Source: Phycisphaerae bacterium
GTDB taxonomy: Bacteria > Planctomycetota > Phycisphaerae > UBA1845 > Fen-1342
Reading direction: 5' to 3'
Length of the DNA stretch: 24,372 bases
Assembly (NCBI GenBank): GCA_020058145.1
Contig: JAGVEP010000339.1
Coordinates: 1-24,372, forward strand
The stretch's first letter is position 1, and each line of letters opens with the position of its first letter. Positions 10,110 to 17,474 of this stretch are shown in pieces. The notes beneath the pieces were generated by a model. It saw nothing but the letters and a program-made list of their open reading frames with translations, did not search any database and was not told the origin of the DNA. A program made the position numbers and the translations under genes.

Positions 10110-10209
10110 CGGCCGGGCTCTGTACCGGCCGTCCCGTAGCGGCCGACCCCCGTGTCGGCCGTAGGAGGGCGTGCGGTTTCCCACGGCCGAGCGGGAGCTC
10201 GGCCGCTAC
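10106..10209. repeat. REP-like cluster: two direct units and one inverted unit
   Basis: Unit A (10106-10135) and unit B (10136-10165) are adjacent 30-bp direct repeats, both starting GTAGCGGCCG and both containing a second CGGCCG that lets the unit fold on itself. Unit C (10184-10209) ends CGGCCGCTAC, the inverse of the start of A and B, and folds around an AGCTC core. The array sits in the gap between the convergent secreted-protein and response-regulator genes, where REP elements commonly serve as bidirectional terminators or RNA stabilisers. Confidence 0.7.
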
Positions 10210-10263
10210 AGGCAATGTGAAACCGCGCTAGCCGGTGCCACAGCGGCATCCCCGCCGGCGCAC

Positions 10264-11724
10264 CTACGCCGTGTCCGCTTTGTCAGCGGGCTCGGCCAGG
10301 CCATAGAGCTTCATTTTCTTGTAGAGCGTGGTGCGATTCACGTCGAGGCCGTGGGCGGTTCGCTGACGATTCCAGCCATTGGCCTCGAGGGCCGCGAGGA
10401 TGATCCGCCGCTCCGGCTCCTCCAGCGCTTCTTTGAGCGTCAGTGGCCGGCCACGCGCCGGGGAAAACAGGGCCGTGTCCGTCTCCGCCGCCTCGACGAC
10501 CGCCGGCGGCAGGTCGTGCGTATCGAGCCACTCGCCGCGCGTCAGGACCACCGCGCGCTCCACGCAGTTCTCGAGCTCGCGGACATTACCTGGCCAGCGG
10601 AAGCGCTGCATGCACTGCACGGCGGCTGGCGTGAAGCCCAAGCGTTGCTTCCCGCATTGCCGTTCACATTTCTGCAGAAAGTGCTCAGCCAGCAGCGGGA
10701 TGTCCGTCAGCCGCTCGCGCAGCGGCGGCAGGTCGATCTTCACGACGTTCACGCGGTAGTACAGATCGGCCCGCAGCCGGCCGGCGGCGACCTCTTGGGC
10801 GAGATCGGTATTCGTGGCCAGAATCACGCGGACGTCGACGGTCACCGTCCGATTGGAGCCCAGGGGCTCGAATTGGCGTTCCTGCAGGATGCGCAACAGC
10901 TTAACTTGCAGGCTCGGCGAGGCGCAGGCGATCTCGTCGAGGAAGATCGTGCCGCCGTCGGCCGCCCGGAATTTTCCATCCTTGTCTGCCAAGGCTCCGG
11001 TGAACGCCCCCTTGACGTGCCCGAAAAGCTCGGAGGCCAGCAGTGTCTCCGGGATCGCACCGCAACTGATCTCGACGAACGGGCGGCTGCGCCGCTGGCT
11101 GTGCTGGTGAATCGCTCGGGCGATCATCGACTTGCCCGTGCCCGTTTCGCCATGAATCAGCACGGTCGTTTTCGAGTCTGCGACCGTCTCGATCAGGTCG
11201 AACACCCGCTGCATTTGGTACGTGCGGCCGATGATGGCGTCGGAGTTGAACGGGGCGTCCAGTACGCGTCGCAGCGACCGCTTGGCGCGCAGCGCCCCCT
11301 GTTGTTCGATCGCGCGCCGGGCAACCTGCTTGATCTCGTCCGGCCGGACCGGCTTGGCGAGGAACTCGAAAGCCCCCACCTTCATCGCCTCGACGGCGGA
11401 CTCGATTGTCCCGTAGCCGCTCATGGCGACGACGAGGAGGTCGGGCCAGCGGTCGCGGGCGGTTCGCAGCAGCTCGACGCCATCGCCGTCGGAGAGAACC
11501 AGGTCGGTGATCATCACGTCATACGTCGAGCGCTCGAGCTCGAGCAAGGCCTCTTGCCCCGAGCCGACTCCGACGACATCATGGCCATCGGCTGCGAGGA
11601 ACTGCGTCAGCGCGTCAACCACGGTCCGCTCGTCATCCACGAGCAAGACGCGCGACTGATGAGTATGCGGGGTACCGACCGGCGCCGGGCTTTTGCCTGG
11701 ATCGGACGAGACATTCACTTCCAT
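10264..11724 (-). CDS. NtrC-family sigma-54-dependent response regulator
   Basis: A cytoplasmic transcription activator of 486 residues with three standard domains. The receiver (about 25-140) has the acidic pair D30-D31, phospho-acceptor D74 (VMITDL), S102 and K124 (FLAKP). The AAA+ domain (about 162-400) has Walker A GETGTGKS (192-199), the sigma-54 contact loop GAFTGA (240-245) and Walker B FLDE (about 262-265). A C-terminal Fis-type helix-turn-helix includes LDVNRTTLYKKMKLYGL. The ATG at 11724 has AGGTGG five bases upstream; a GTG at 11733 in the same frame overlaps that site and is less likely. All active-site residues are present, so it should be phosphorylated by a histidine kinase and drive sigma-54 promoters. 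No kinase gene is in the window, so its signal and targets are unknown. Confidence 0.95.
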   Translation of the reverse strand: MEVNVSSDPGKSPAPVGTPHTHQSRVLLVDDERTVVDALTQFLAADGHDVVGVGSGQEALLELERSTYDVMITDLVLSDGDGVELLRTARDRWPDLLVVAMSGYGTIESAVEAMKVGAFEFLAKPVRPDEIKQVARRAIEQQGALRAKRSLRRVLDAPFNSDAIIGRTYQMQRVFDLIETVADSKTTVLIHGETGTGKSMIARAIHQHSQRRSRPFVEISCGAIPETLLASELFGHVKGAFTGALADKDGKFRAADGGTIFLDEIACASPSLQVKLLRILQERQFEPLGSNRTVTVDVRVILATNTDLAQEVAAGRLRADLYYRVNVVKIDLPPLRERLTDIPLLAEHFLQKCERQCGKQRLGFTPAAVQCMQRFRWPGNVRELENCVERAVVLTRGEWLDTHDLPPAVVEAAETDTALFSPARGRPLTLKEALEEPERRIILAALEANGWNRQRTAHGLDVNRTTLYKKMKLYGLAEPADKADTA

Positions 11725-11735
11725 ACATGCCACCT

Positions 11736-12054
11736 ATAAACGCTGTGGCCACCTGTTTCGCTTGCCGATCTCCGTGCAAATCCCCGGGGATGTTGCCCAG
11801 GGAGCCCATTTCACGTTGACAGAACGCAACGCAATGAGTCTCGAGCGATGAATCGAATCGACGCCACGTGATGATACCCGGCAACGAGTCTCTCGGGAAG
11901 CCACTCGGAAACACCGCTGAGCCGTGGCTCGCCAGGAGGCTCGCCCTCCCGAGGCAGCAGACCATTCTCAAAACCGCTTTGGCACAGCCGCACGGTCGCC
12001 GGCAGACCCCCTGCCACGCGCGGTTTGCAATCCCCCGTCGGGCAAGCGACGATC
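11736..12054. other. Divergent intergenic region between the regulator and rsmA
   Basis: About 320 bases. A TTGACA (11816-11821) looks like a plus-strand -35 box, but no acceptable -10 box lies at 16-18 bases. No -24/-12 sigma-54 site was found. A 30-bp repeat-like segment at 11926-11955 is listed separately. The open frames here lack ribosome binding sites and codon bias. Confidence 0.45.
11926..11955. repeat. GC-rich repeat unit related to part of the MITE at 20690-20847
   Basis: The segment starting GGCTCGCCAGGAGGCTCGCC and ending CCGAGGC resembles 20793-20822 (GGCTCGGACAGGAGCCTCGC and on), with one small indel and a few substitutions, and both contain a GGAGG/CCTCC-type inner hairpin. 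It looks like one member of a dispersed intergenic repeat family, with only these two copies visible here. Confidence 0.4.
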
Positions 12055-12936
12055 ATGCGTATGCCCGGCCAGACGCTGTCCGAAATCCGTGCCCTGCTCG
12101 CCGCCGCCGGGCTGGCGCCACAGTACCGCTTCGGGCAGAATTTCCTCGTGGATCTCAATCTGATGCGGAAGCTGGTCGCGGCGGCAGACCTCGAGCCGGG
12201 CGATGTGGTGTTCGAAGTTGGCCCCGGCACCGGGTCGCTAACCGAAATGCTGCTTGACGCCGGCGTGCGGGTGGTCGCCGTCGAGATTGACCGGGGCTTT
12301 CAAGCGCTGCTGCGGGAGCGGCTCGGCGAACTGGCACGCTTCACGCTGGTGCAAGGCGACGCGCTGGCCAGTAAACATCGTGTGAATCCGCTCGTACTCA
12401 GCGTGTTGCGCGAGAATGCACCCGCGAGCGGCGGAGCGTACAAGCTCGTCGCGAACCTGCCGTACCAGATCGCGACGCCGTTGCTGGTCGACCTGCTGCT
12501 GACCAGTCTGCCGTTCGAGCGGCTGACCTGCACGATACAGAAGGAAGTGGCCGAACGGCTGATCGGCGAGCCGCGGACGGACGTCTACGGCCCCGTGTCG
12601 GTCCTGGTGCAACTCCTGGCGGAAATCACGCCCCACGCGCTGCTCCCGCCCACCGCGTTCTGGCCGCGGCCCGAGGTGCAATCCGTCATGTTGACGCTGC
12701 GCCCACGGCCGGCCGCCGAGGTTTGCATCGCGGACCTGCCGGCCTTCGCGGCGTTCGTGCAGCGCGGCTTTCAGCAACGCCGCAAGATGCTACGCCGGCT
12801 GTTTCGCGGCTGGGGGGAGTTGGCCCTGCTGGCGGTGTTTCAACAGGCGGGTGTCAGTCCGAACGCCCGGCCTGAGGAGCTGTCACCGCCTGCCTGGCGA
12901 GGGCTGTTCGAGGCGGTTGGTCGGCACCGGGCTTGA
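12055..12936 (+). CDS. rsmA: 16S rRNA (adenine-N6,N6)-dimethyltransferase
   Basis: RsmA (KsgA) transfers four methyl groups from S-adenosylmethionine to two adjacent adenosines in the 3'-terminal helix 45 of 16S rRNA during 30S maturation. The 293-residue product has the family order: QNFL N-terminal motif (Q28-L31), SAM-binding loop FEVGPGTGSLTE (about 53-64), acidic EID after the second strand, GDAL, and the catalytic NLPY motif near residue 135, then the C-terminal helical domain with FWPRPEV and the RRKMLR stretch. I chose the ATG at 12055; ATG 12061 and TTG 12025 are in frame, and none has a strong ribosome binding site. There is a modest insertion between the acidic and NLPY motifs. Its 3' end overlaps the convergent lipoprotein gene by 83 bases. 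Confidence 0.95.
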   Translation: MRMPGQTLSEIRALLAAAGLAPQYRFGQNFLVDLNLMRKLVAAADLEPGDVVFEVGPGTGSLTEMLLDAGVRVVAVEIDRGFQALLRERLGELARFTLVQGDALASKHRVNPLVLSVLRENAPASGGAYKLVANLPYQIATPLLVDLLLTSLPFERLTCTIQKEVAERLIGEPRTDVYGPVSVLVQLLAEITPHALLPPTAFWPRPEVQSVMLTLRPRPAAEVCIADLPAFAAFVQRGFQQRRKMLRRLFRGWGELALLAVFQQAGVSPNARPEELSPPAWRGLFEAVGRHRA

Positions 12937-13648
12937 CGATGTGTTCGGCAATGACCGCTGCGACAAAGGCGGCGTTAGTCCCGTCGCCATGTCCGCCGTA
13001 GTAGCCGTACTGCTCAAACTCCGCCCGCCATTCGACATTGGCGATGCGGCTTTCGGCGCCGGCCGGGACCTGCAGGCCGACCGCACCGGCCGCGTCTTCG
13101 AGGAACACGCCGTCGATTGAGCCGAAGACCTTCATCGGACCCGCCAGCACGGCGTCGGTCGGCGAATAATAGTTGTAGATCTTGCCCTGCACGTTTCGCA
13201 GTGCCGGGCTCACGTCGTACTTGTGCCACAAGCTCGACGAAATCAGGACGACGTTGCTGACCTTATACTTGGGCTTGAGGGCTTCGAGTGCCCAGACCGC
13301 GACGCCGGTACCGGCGGACAGGCCGACGACGTTGACCTCGCGCCCCGGATACTGGTCCATGTAATCCTGGATGTACCCGGCGAGCCGTTTCCCGCCTTGC
13401 TGCGCGATGATGCGGACGGTCTGGTCAATCGCCGGGTTGAACGACAGCGACCACGTCATCCGGGCGACCTGGCCGTGGTAGCCGGCTTTTTCAAGCCCGG
13501 CGCGAATCCCCTCGTCGCCGAGGTCCATGTTCCCGACGCCGGGGCAATAGAACGTGATCCCGTACGTCGCGCGCTCACCAAAGCCGGCGATACAGCCCGT
13601 GAGCGCTGCCGTCAGCACAACCACCGCGATACAGCGGCCGTTTCTCAT
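12854..13648 (-). CDS. Lipoprotein with serine-hydrolase-like nucleophile elbow
   Basis: A 264-residue protein with a lipoprotein signal: short basic start, hydrophobic core, and lipobox L16-T17-G18-C19. The mature part looks like an alpha/beta hydrolase: the nucleophile elbow GLSAGTG with Ser111, a possible acid Asp165 in YYSPTDAVL, and a possible base His220 in YGGHGDG, in the order and spacing typical of the fold. The substrate is unknown and no lid or family-specific motif stands out. It begins at ATG 13648, where only a weak GGGA site is seen. It follows the small 135-residue gene on the same strand by 55 bases, so the two are probably co-transcribed. The final 28 codons overlap the end of rsmA on the opposite strand. 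Hydrolase activity is inferred. Confidence 0.75.
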   Translation of the reverse strand: MRNGRCIAVVVLTAALTGCIAGFGERATYGITFYCPGVGNMDLGDEGIRAGLEKAGYHGQVARMTWSLSFNPAIDQTVRIIAQQGGKRLAGYIQDYMDQYPGREVNVVGLSAGTGVAVWALEALKPKYKVSNVVLISSSLWHKYDVSPALRNVQGKIYNYYSPTDAVLAGPMKVFGSIDGVFLEDAAGAVGLQVPAGAESRIANVEWRAEFEQYGYYGGHGDGTNAAFVAAVIAEHIVKPGADQPPRTALARQAVTAPQAGRSD

Positions 13649-13703
13649 CGTCCCATGCTCTTGCTGTGCCGGCCGGCTAAGGATCGGTCAGCAGCCAGTA
13701 CCG

Positions 13704-14111
13704 CTAGTCCCGCGGCTCGTTCGCCGCCGCCCGGAAACCCGGGATGCGGATGTTCTCCTGCGGCTTGTCGTCCGGATGGACGGCGAAAACCTCGACGCGG
13801 GCAATGTCCTCGAACGGGACGACGATCACGTACGCCCCGACCTGGTAGTTCTCGTCGACCGGCAGGCATTCGAATGCGAGCGCACTGCTCATCCCGAGGT
13901 CGACCATCTCCCGCATTTCATAGCTGAGCCCGTCCTTGAGATACAGGATGATCCGCGTCTGCAGCGCATCCATGTACTTCTGGAGCTCAGCGTCGGCGGG
14001 GCCGTCACCGGTCTTCAGCGCGTCCGGAAACTTGCGCCCGGCACACCGGCGTTTGGCTTCTTCAATCTGCCGGCGCAGCCCCGGACCGTGAAACCAGTCG
14101 AAATTGAACAT
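13704..14111 (-). CDS. Small conserved-looking protein of unknown function
   Basis: 135 residues from the ATG at 14111, supported by GGAG seven bases upstream; an in-frame ATG at 14147 without such a site is rejected. No signal peptide or membrane segment is seen, so it should be cytoplasmic. The sequence begins MFNFDWFHGPGLRRQIEEAK, continues with a charged helical part and a mixed alpha/beta second half (YVIVVPFEDIARVEVF), and ends in an Arg/Ala/Glu-rich tail. I do not recognise the family. It is divergent from queG (87 bases between starts) and 55 bases upstream of the lipoprotein gene, with which it likely forms an operon. Confidence 0.7.
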   Translation of the reverse strand: MFNFDWFHGPGLRRQIEEAKRRCAGRKFPDALKTGDGPADAELQKYMDALQTRIILYLKDGLSYEMREMVDLGMSSALAFECLPVDENYQVGAYVIVVPFEDIARVEVFAVHPDDKPQENIRIPGFRAAANEPRD

Positions 14112-14198
14112 GAACGCACTCCGCGACGGCTCCGGCGGGGGCATCAAAGGCTCCCGGTAGTGGCTGCGTCGTCCCGCTCGACGGTATCATCGTCGTCA

Positions 14199-15275
14199 AT
14201 GACGCCGGACGCGAAGACGCAACTCGTCAAAAGCCTCGCTCGTGAAATCGGGTTCGATCTGGTGGGGGTGGCGCGCGCCGCCCCACTGCCCAGGGCGCGC
14301 TATTATAGGGAGTGGATCGCGCGCGGCTATGGGGGCACGCTGGACTACTTGCGGCGAAACATCGATATTCGCGCGGACCCCAGGCGCATGGTGGCGGGCG
14401 CCCGCTCGGTCATCTGTGTCGCCTTGAACTACAAACGCGCGGACGGCTTCTTGCCGGCATCGGCGGCGGTTGAGCCGGGTGCGTCAGACCGCGCGCTCGT
14501 CGACGCCGAAAATGCCGCTGGCCGCATCGCCCAATATGCCCGCGGGCGTGACTACCACGTGGTCATGCGGCGAATGCTGCGCGAACTGACTCGACGTTTG
14601 CACGCCGGGCTGGATGAGAGCTTCGAGGCACGAGTGTGTGTCGACACGGCACCGCTCCTGGAGCGAGAGCTAGCGGCGGCCGCCGGGTTAGGTTGGATCG
14701 GGCGCAACACTTGCCTGCTGAACGCTGCGCTTGGTTCCTATCTCTTTTTGGGAGAGATTGTTACAAGTCTTGAGTTGCGTGAGGATGGGCCGGTTGGGGA
14801 ACAGTGCGGGCGGTGCCGGCGGTGCCTGGATGCGTGCCCGACTTGTGCCTTTATAGGACCTTATGAACTTAACGCGTCGCGGTGTGTGTCGTACCTCACG
14901 ATCGAATATCGCGGCGTGATCGATGCGGGCCTGAATCGAAGCATCGGAACCCGAGTTTTCGGCTGCGACGTGTGCCAGCAGGTCTGCCCATACAATGCGC
15001 GCGCGCCACTGGGCAAACACGCGGAAACGATAAGACACCAGCTTCCCGATAGCGTTAACCTGTTGTATTTGCTTAAGATAAGCGCTGAAGAACATCGGGC
15101 TTGGCTCCGGGGCACGGCGGCGTCGAGGGCCACCCTCCCCATGTGGCGTCGCAACGCGCTGATAGCACTCGTGAACGCAACCGGAGGCGCGCACGTAGTC
15201 GCCCAGGTCCTAGCGAAGCCCGGTACGCTGTGCGATCCGGTGTTCCAGGAGACCGCGCGGCGCCTCATTGGGTGA
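14199..15275 (+). CDS. queG: Epoxyqueuosine reductase
   Basis: QueG carries out the last step of queuosine synthesis, reducing epoxyqueuosine to queuosine in tRNA with a cobalamin cofactor and two [4Fe-4S] clusters. The 358-residue product shows the N-terminal cobalamin-binding region with the conserved VDTAPLLERE motif that holds the catalytic Asp, GWIGRN after it, and a ferredoxin-like cluster pair: CGRCRRCLDACP (first Cys about residue 203) and CDVCQQVCP (about 256), with a third Cys segment between. A HEAT-like C-terminal tail follows, including MWRRNALIALVN. The ATG at 14199 starts immediately before the conserved LVKSLAREIGFDLVG. The length fits the family (about 310-390). Its neighbours are unrelated in function, and no other queuosine gene is in the window. 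Confidence 0.95.
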   Translation: MTPDAKTQLVKSLAREIGFDLVGVARAAPLPRARYYREWIARGYGGTLDYLRRNIDIRADPRRMVAGARSVICVALNYKRADGFLPASAAVEPGASDRALVDAENAAGRIAQYARGRDYHVVMRRMLRELTRRLHAGLDESFEARVCVDTAPLLERELAAAAGLGWIGRNTCLLNAALGSYLFLGEIVTSLELREDGPVGEQCGRCRRCLDACPTCAFIGPYELNASRCVSYLTIEYRGVIDAGLNRSIGTRVFGCDVCQQVCPYNARAPLGKHAETIRHQLPDSVNLLYLLKISAEEHRAWLRGTAASRATLPMWRRNALIALVNATGGAHVVAQVLAKPGTLCDPVFQETARRLIG

Positions 15276-15431
15276 CGTGGACCATTGCGCCGGGTTGACC
15301 GCACGTCACGTTTTGGGTGTGCGCGGCCTGTCATGTCCGTCGTCGCGGAACGTGGCCTTGGCGGTAACTATCTGTAAACAAACGACTTATTGATGCGCCG
15401 CCCGCTTAGTACCCTTCAGTTCAACTTAGAT
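15276..15431. other. Intergenic stretch after queG
   Basis: About 155 bases without a gene, shifting from GC-rich to more AT-rich DNA toward the promoter region at 15432-15528. No clear queG terminator hairpin with a T-run was found. A TTGACC at 15295-15300 has no -10 partner. Confidence 0.4.
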
Positions 15432-15464
15432 TTTAGGCATGCGAAATCGGTTTAGGCAAGCGAA
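15432..15464. promoter_or_regulatory. Direct-repeat operator candidate
   Basis: TTTAGGCATGCGAA (15432-15445) and TTTAGGCAAGCGAA (15451-15464) match at 13 of 14 positions, and their starts are 19 bases apart, just under two helical turns. The pair ends 35 bases upstream of the -35 box of the promoter at 15500-15528, the classic place for an activator bound as a tandem dimer. The binding protein is unknown. Confidence 0.5.
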
Positions 15465-15499
15465 CGCGTTAATTTTCTTGAAAAAGCACCAGAATTCGT

Positions 15500-15528
15500 T
15501 TGACCCACTCGTCGCCTGCCTCTATCAT
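15500..15528 (+). promoter_or_regulatory. Sigma-70-type promoter for the PEP-CTERM genes
   Basis: TTGACC (15500-15505), a 17-base spacer and TATCAT (15523-15528) give one of the best housekeeping-type promoter matches in the window, with AT-rich DNA just upstream. Transcription would start near 15535, giving a leader of about 90 bases before the ATG at 15627. Confidence 0.6.
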
Positions 15529-15626
15529 GGCCAAGAGTGTGGAGAAGGAACGCTCATCGATTTGGGCCATTCCCTCTGTTCTTGCGAAGTTAGCAACGCG
15601 GTAAGCGGTTATTGGAGGTTGGGAGA

Positions 15627-16391
15627 ATGTGCTCAACGGAAAAGTTGCACGCGATGGGCGGGCTCACGGCGGCCGTAATTGCACTGGCGGCGTTCACGTC
15701 TCCGGCGGCGGCGGATCTGTCGAATATCGTCTTCTCGCTAGAAGCCGCGGCCGGCTCCGCGCATGGGGCGTGGACCGTGAACGAGGACCAGGGCCAGTGG
15801 ACCGAAGACATGAACGGGTACCAGTGGACGCTGGGCGATCCGATCCAGATCCGAGATCCGCAATCGGGCGCGGTGCTCGCGACGCTTGGCGGTGCCGGCG
15901 TCTCGTATCTCTTCGACCCGCAGGTCAACCTGAGTTTTTCAGTGATTGCGGGGGCGGTGGACACGAACTTCACGTTCCGGTCCGCGATGTTGTCCTTCCC
16001 AACCATTCAGTATCCCATGGGACGCGCGAGCGCAGTGTTCACCGTCACGGACGCCGACGACGAAGGGGGGGCGCTCCTGACCGGGCTGGGCGGCATGGCC
16101 TATCTGGGCGCGTACAACGGGTTCGTTCCAGGCGGCACGCAGTTTACGCAGTTGATTCAGCAGGTCATGGCGCCACCGGGCGAGTCGGCGTTCGCGTCTG
16201 AGGCGTTTCCCGGCGGCGGCTCTTTCGCCACGCTTGGTGCGCCGGTTAGTGACATGAGTTCACAAATAAGTTTTACGCTGAGCGCGAACGATTTGGCCAG
16301 TGGAACGTCGAACTTCGAGATAATTCCTGTGCCTGAACCCTGCGGCTTGCTGCTGCTGGCGGCGTGTGCCGGTGTTATTCGGCGTCGCTAG
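15627..16391 (+). CDS. PEP-CTERM sorting-domain protein, paralogue 1
   Basis: A 254-residue exported protein. A signal peptide (about residues 1-30, ending SPAAA) leads a beta-rich body. The C terminus has the PEP-CTERM tripartite signal: a VPEP motif, a hydrophobic helix (LLLLAACAGV) and a basic end (RRR). Such proteins are cut and placed at the surface by an exosortase-type transpeptidase; no exosortase gene is in this window. The ATG at 15627 has GGAGG eight bases upstream. The body is clearly related to the next gene (shared SNxxF start, SFSVI/GFALHA strand region, SAMLSF/SALLTF, AYNGFVPGG/RYNGWYPAG, DMSxxxxFTL). Function is unknown, but a surface or matrix role is likely by analogy with other PEP-CTERM proteins. 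Confidence 0.85.
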   Translation: MCSTEKLHAMGGLTAAVIALAAFTSPAAADLSNIVFSLEAAAGSAHGAWTVNEDQGQWTEDMNGYQWTLGDPIQIRDPQSGAVLATLGGAGVSYLFDPQVNLSFSVIAGAVDTNFTFRSAMLSFPTIQYPMGRASAVFTVTDADDEGGALLTGLGGMAYLGAYNGFVPGGTQFTQLIQQVMAPPGESAFASEAFPGGGSFATLGAPVSDMSSQISFTLSANDLASGTSNFEIIPVPEPCGLLLLAACAGVIRRR

Positions 16392-16407
16392 GACTGTGCC
16401 AGAAGCG

Positions 16408-16430
16408 GCGTGCGCGGCTGGCGCGCAAGC
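16408..16430 (+). terminator. Weak hairpin after PEP-CTERM paralogue 1
   Basis: GCGTGCGCG (16408-16416) pairs at eight of nine positions with CGCGCAAGC (16422-16430), starting 17 bases after the stop codon. No T-run follows, so it may only partly terminate or may protect the 3' end. The remaining 170 bases before the next gene hold no clear promoter. Confidence 0.3.
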
Positions 16431-16606
16431 GTGCAGTATGTTAAAGCAGTTTGTCGAGCCTGCGAGGTGACTGGCGAGTTCCCGCTTTGGCGGCGACGAC
16501 CGGGATGAGCGGTTCGCGCCGCCTGAACTTGTCCGTCGCGCCCATGTGCGAGGAGTGAGATAGGTCACGCGGTTTTCCGCGACACTGAGAGTGAGAGGAT
16601 TGAAGG

Positions 16607-17407
16607 ATGGTTGCACATCTAGTCAGAACACGTTCTCTGCTTCCGCTCGGGGTTGTCTTGGCAGGTGCGGCTCTGGCCGGCGCCGGAACAATCTCCAACA
16701 CGATCTTTCGCATTGACGCGACGAACGGCGAGGGCAGCGGCCACCTCGAGTTTTACGCCAACGAGCTCGAGTACCACGCGTACAACAATAAGTGGGAGTG
16801 GAGCAAAGGGTTTACGGAGATTGAAGACGACATCACTGGCGAGCCTATCGCGTTACTCGACCAGGCGACGCTGAGCATCACGCGGGATCCGACACCGTCC
16901 TCGCCGTACCGTATCGATCTCGGCTTCGCCCTCCATGCTGGCCTGAGTTCGACGCTGTTCTCGATTAAATCGGCACTACTCACGTTCTCGACGCCGCTGC
17001 CGCCGGGGATGCTCCAGGGACCGGCCGCGGGTGGTAAAGCCAATGCTTCGCTGGGTGTCACGGACGAGAATGGGAATGGCGCGCAGCTTCTTGCGGATGG
17101 CCCCGTTGGAACGGGCGCGTACCGGGCCAGGTACAACGGCTGGTATCCAGCGGGAATCTCGTTCGTTACCCTCGTAAACCTCGTTCAGGCCGGGCCGGGT
17201 TCGAGCGGCGGCGCCACCCAGAATTATCCAGGCGGTCTCTCTTATGTCTCAATCGACACGACCGTGGCGGACATGAGCGCTGGGCTGGGCTTCACGCTCA
17301 CCCCGGGCGACTCCGGCAGCGGGACCACGAGCTACCGGATCATGCCGGAACCGGCGGCGTTCGCGTGCCTGGTCGTCGGCGTTGCGCTCTTCGCTCGACG
17401 ACGATGA
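16607..17407 (+). CDS. PEP-CTERM sorting-domain protein, paralogue 2
   Basis: A 266-residue exported protein built like the gene before it: signal peptide (about 1-27, ending LAGAG), beta-rich body, and a C-terminal MPEP motif, hydrophobic helix (ACLVVGVALF) and ARRR end. The ATG at 16607 has AGAGG eight bases upstream. Compared with paralogue 1, the two share the order and wording of most strand motifs and differ mainly in an Asn/Tyr/Trp-rich stretch near residues 50-70 (EYHAYNNKWEWSKG). The tandem layout and 215-base gap suggest gene duplication and perhaps a shared transcript from the promoter at 15500-15528. A strong intrinsic terminator follows. Confidence 0.85.
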   Translation: MVAHLVRTRSLLPLGVVLAGAALAGAGTISNTIFRIDATNGEGSGHLEFYANELEYHAYNNKWEWSKGFTEIEDDITGEPIALLDQATLSITRDPTPSSPYRIDLGFALHAGLSSTLFSIKSALLTFSTPLPPGMLQGPAAGGKANASLGVTDENGNGAQLLADGPVGTGAYRARYNGWYPAGISFVTLVNLVQAGPGSSGGATQNYPGGLSYVSIDTTVADMSAGLGFTLTPGDSGSGTTSYRIMPEPAAFACLVVGVALFARRR

Positions 17408-17440
17408 TGTAAGAACCGGTCGTTGGCGGTCTTTCAAATG

Positions 17441-17474
17441 AACGGGGCAGGTCTGTGGCCTGCCCCGTTTCTTA
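17441..17474 (+). terminator. Intrinsic terminator after the PEP-CTERM pair
   Basis: AACGGGGCAGG (17441-17451) and CCTGCCCCGTT (17459-17469) form a perfect 11-bp stem with a seven-base loop, followed by TTTCTT. It lies 33 bases past the stop codon of paralogue 2 and ends the two-gene unit. Confidence 0.85.

Noticed and set aside
10106..10209. CRISPR array from the regularly placed GTAGCGGCCG repeats
   Set aside because: Units are adjacent or inverted, self-palindromic, only three in number and without spacers; no cas genes are present.
10171..11739. 522-codon plus-strand frame opposite the response regulator
   Set aside because: Shadow of a GC-rich gene; all conserved NtrC motifs are on the minus strand.
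11816..11844. TTGACA upstream of rsmA as a promoter
   Set aside because: No acceptable -10 box at 16-18 bases, so the match to the -35 consensus is probably chance.
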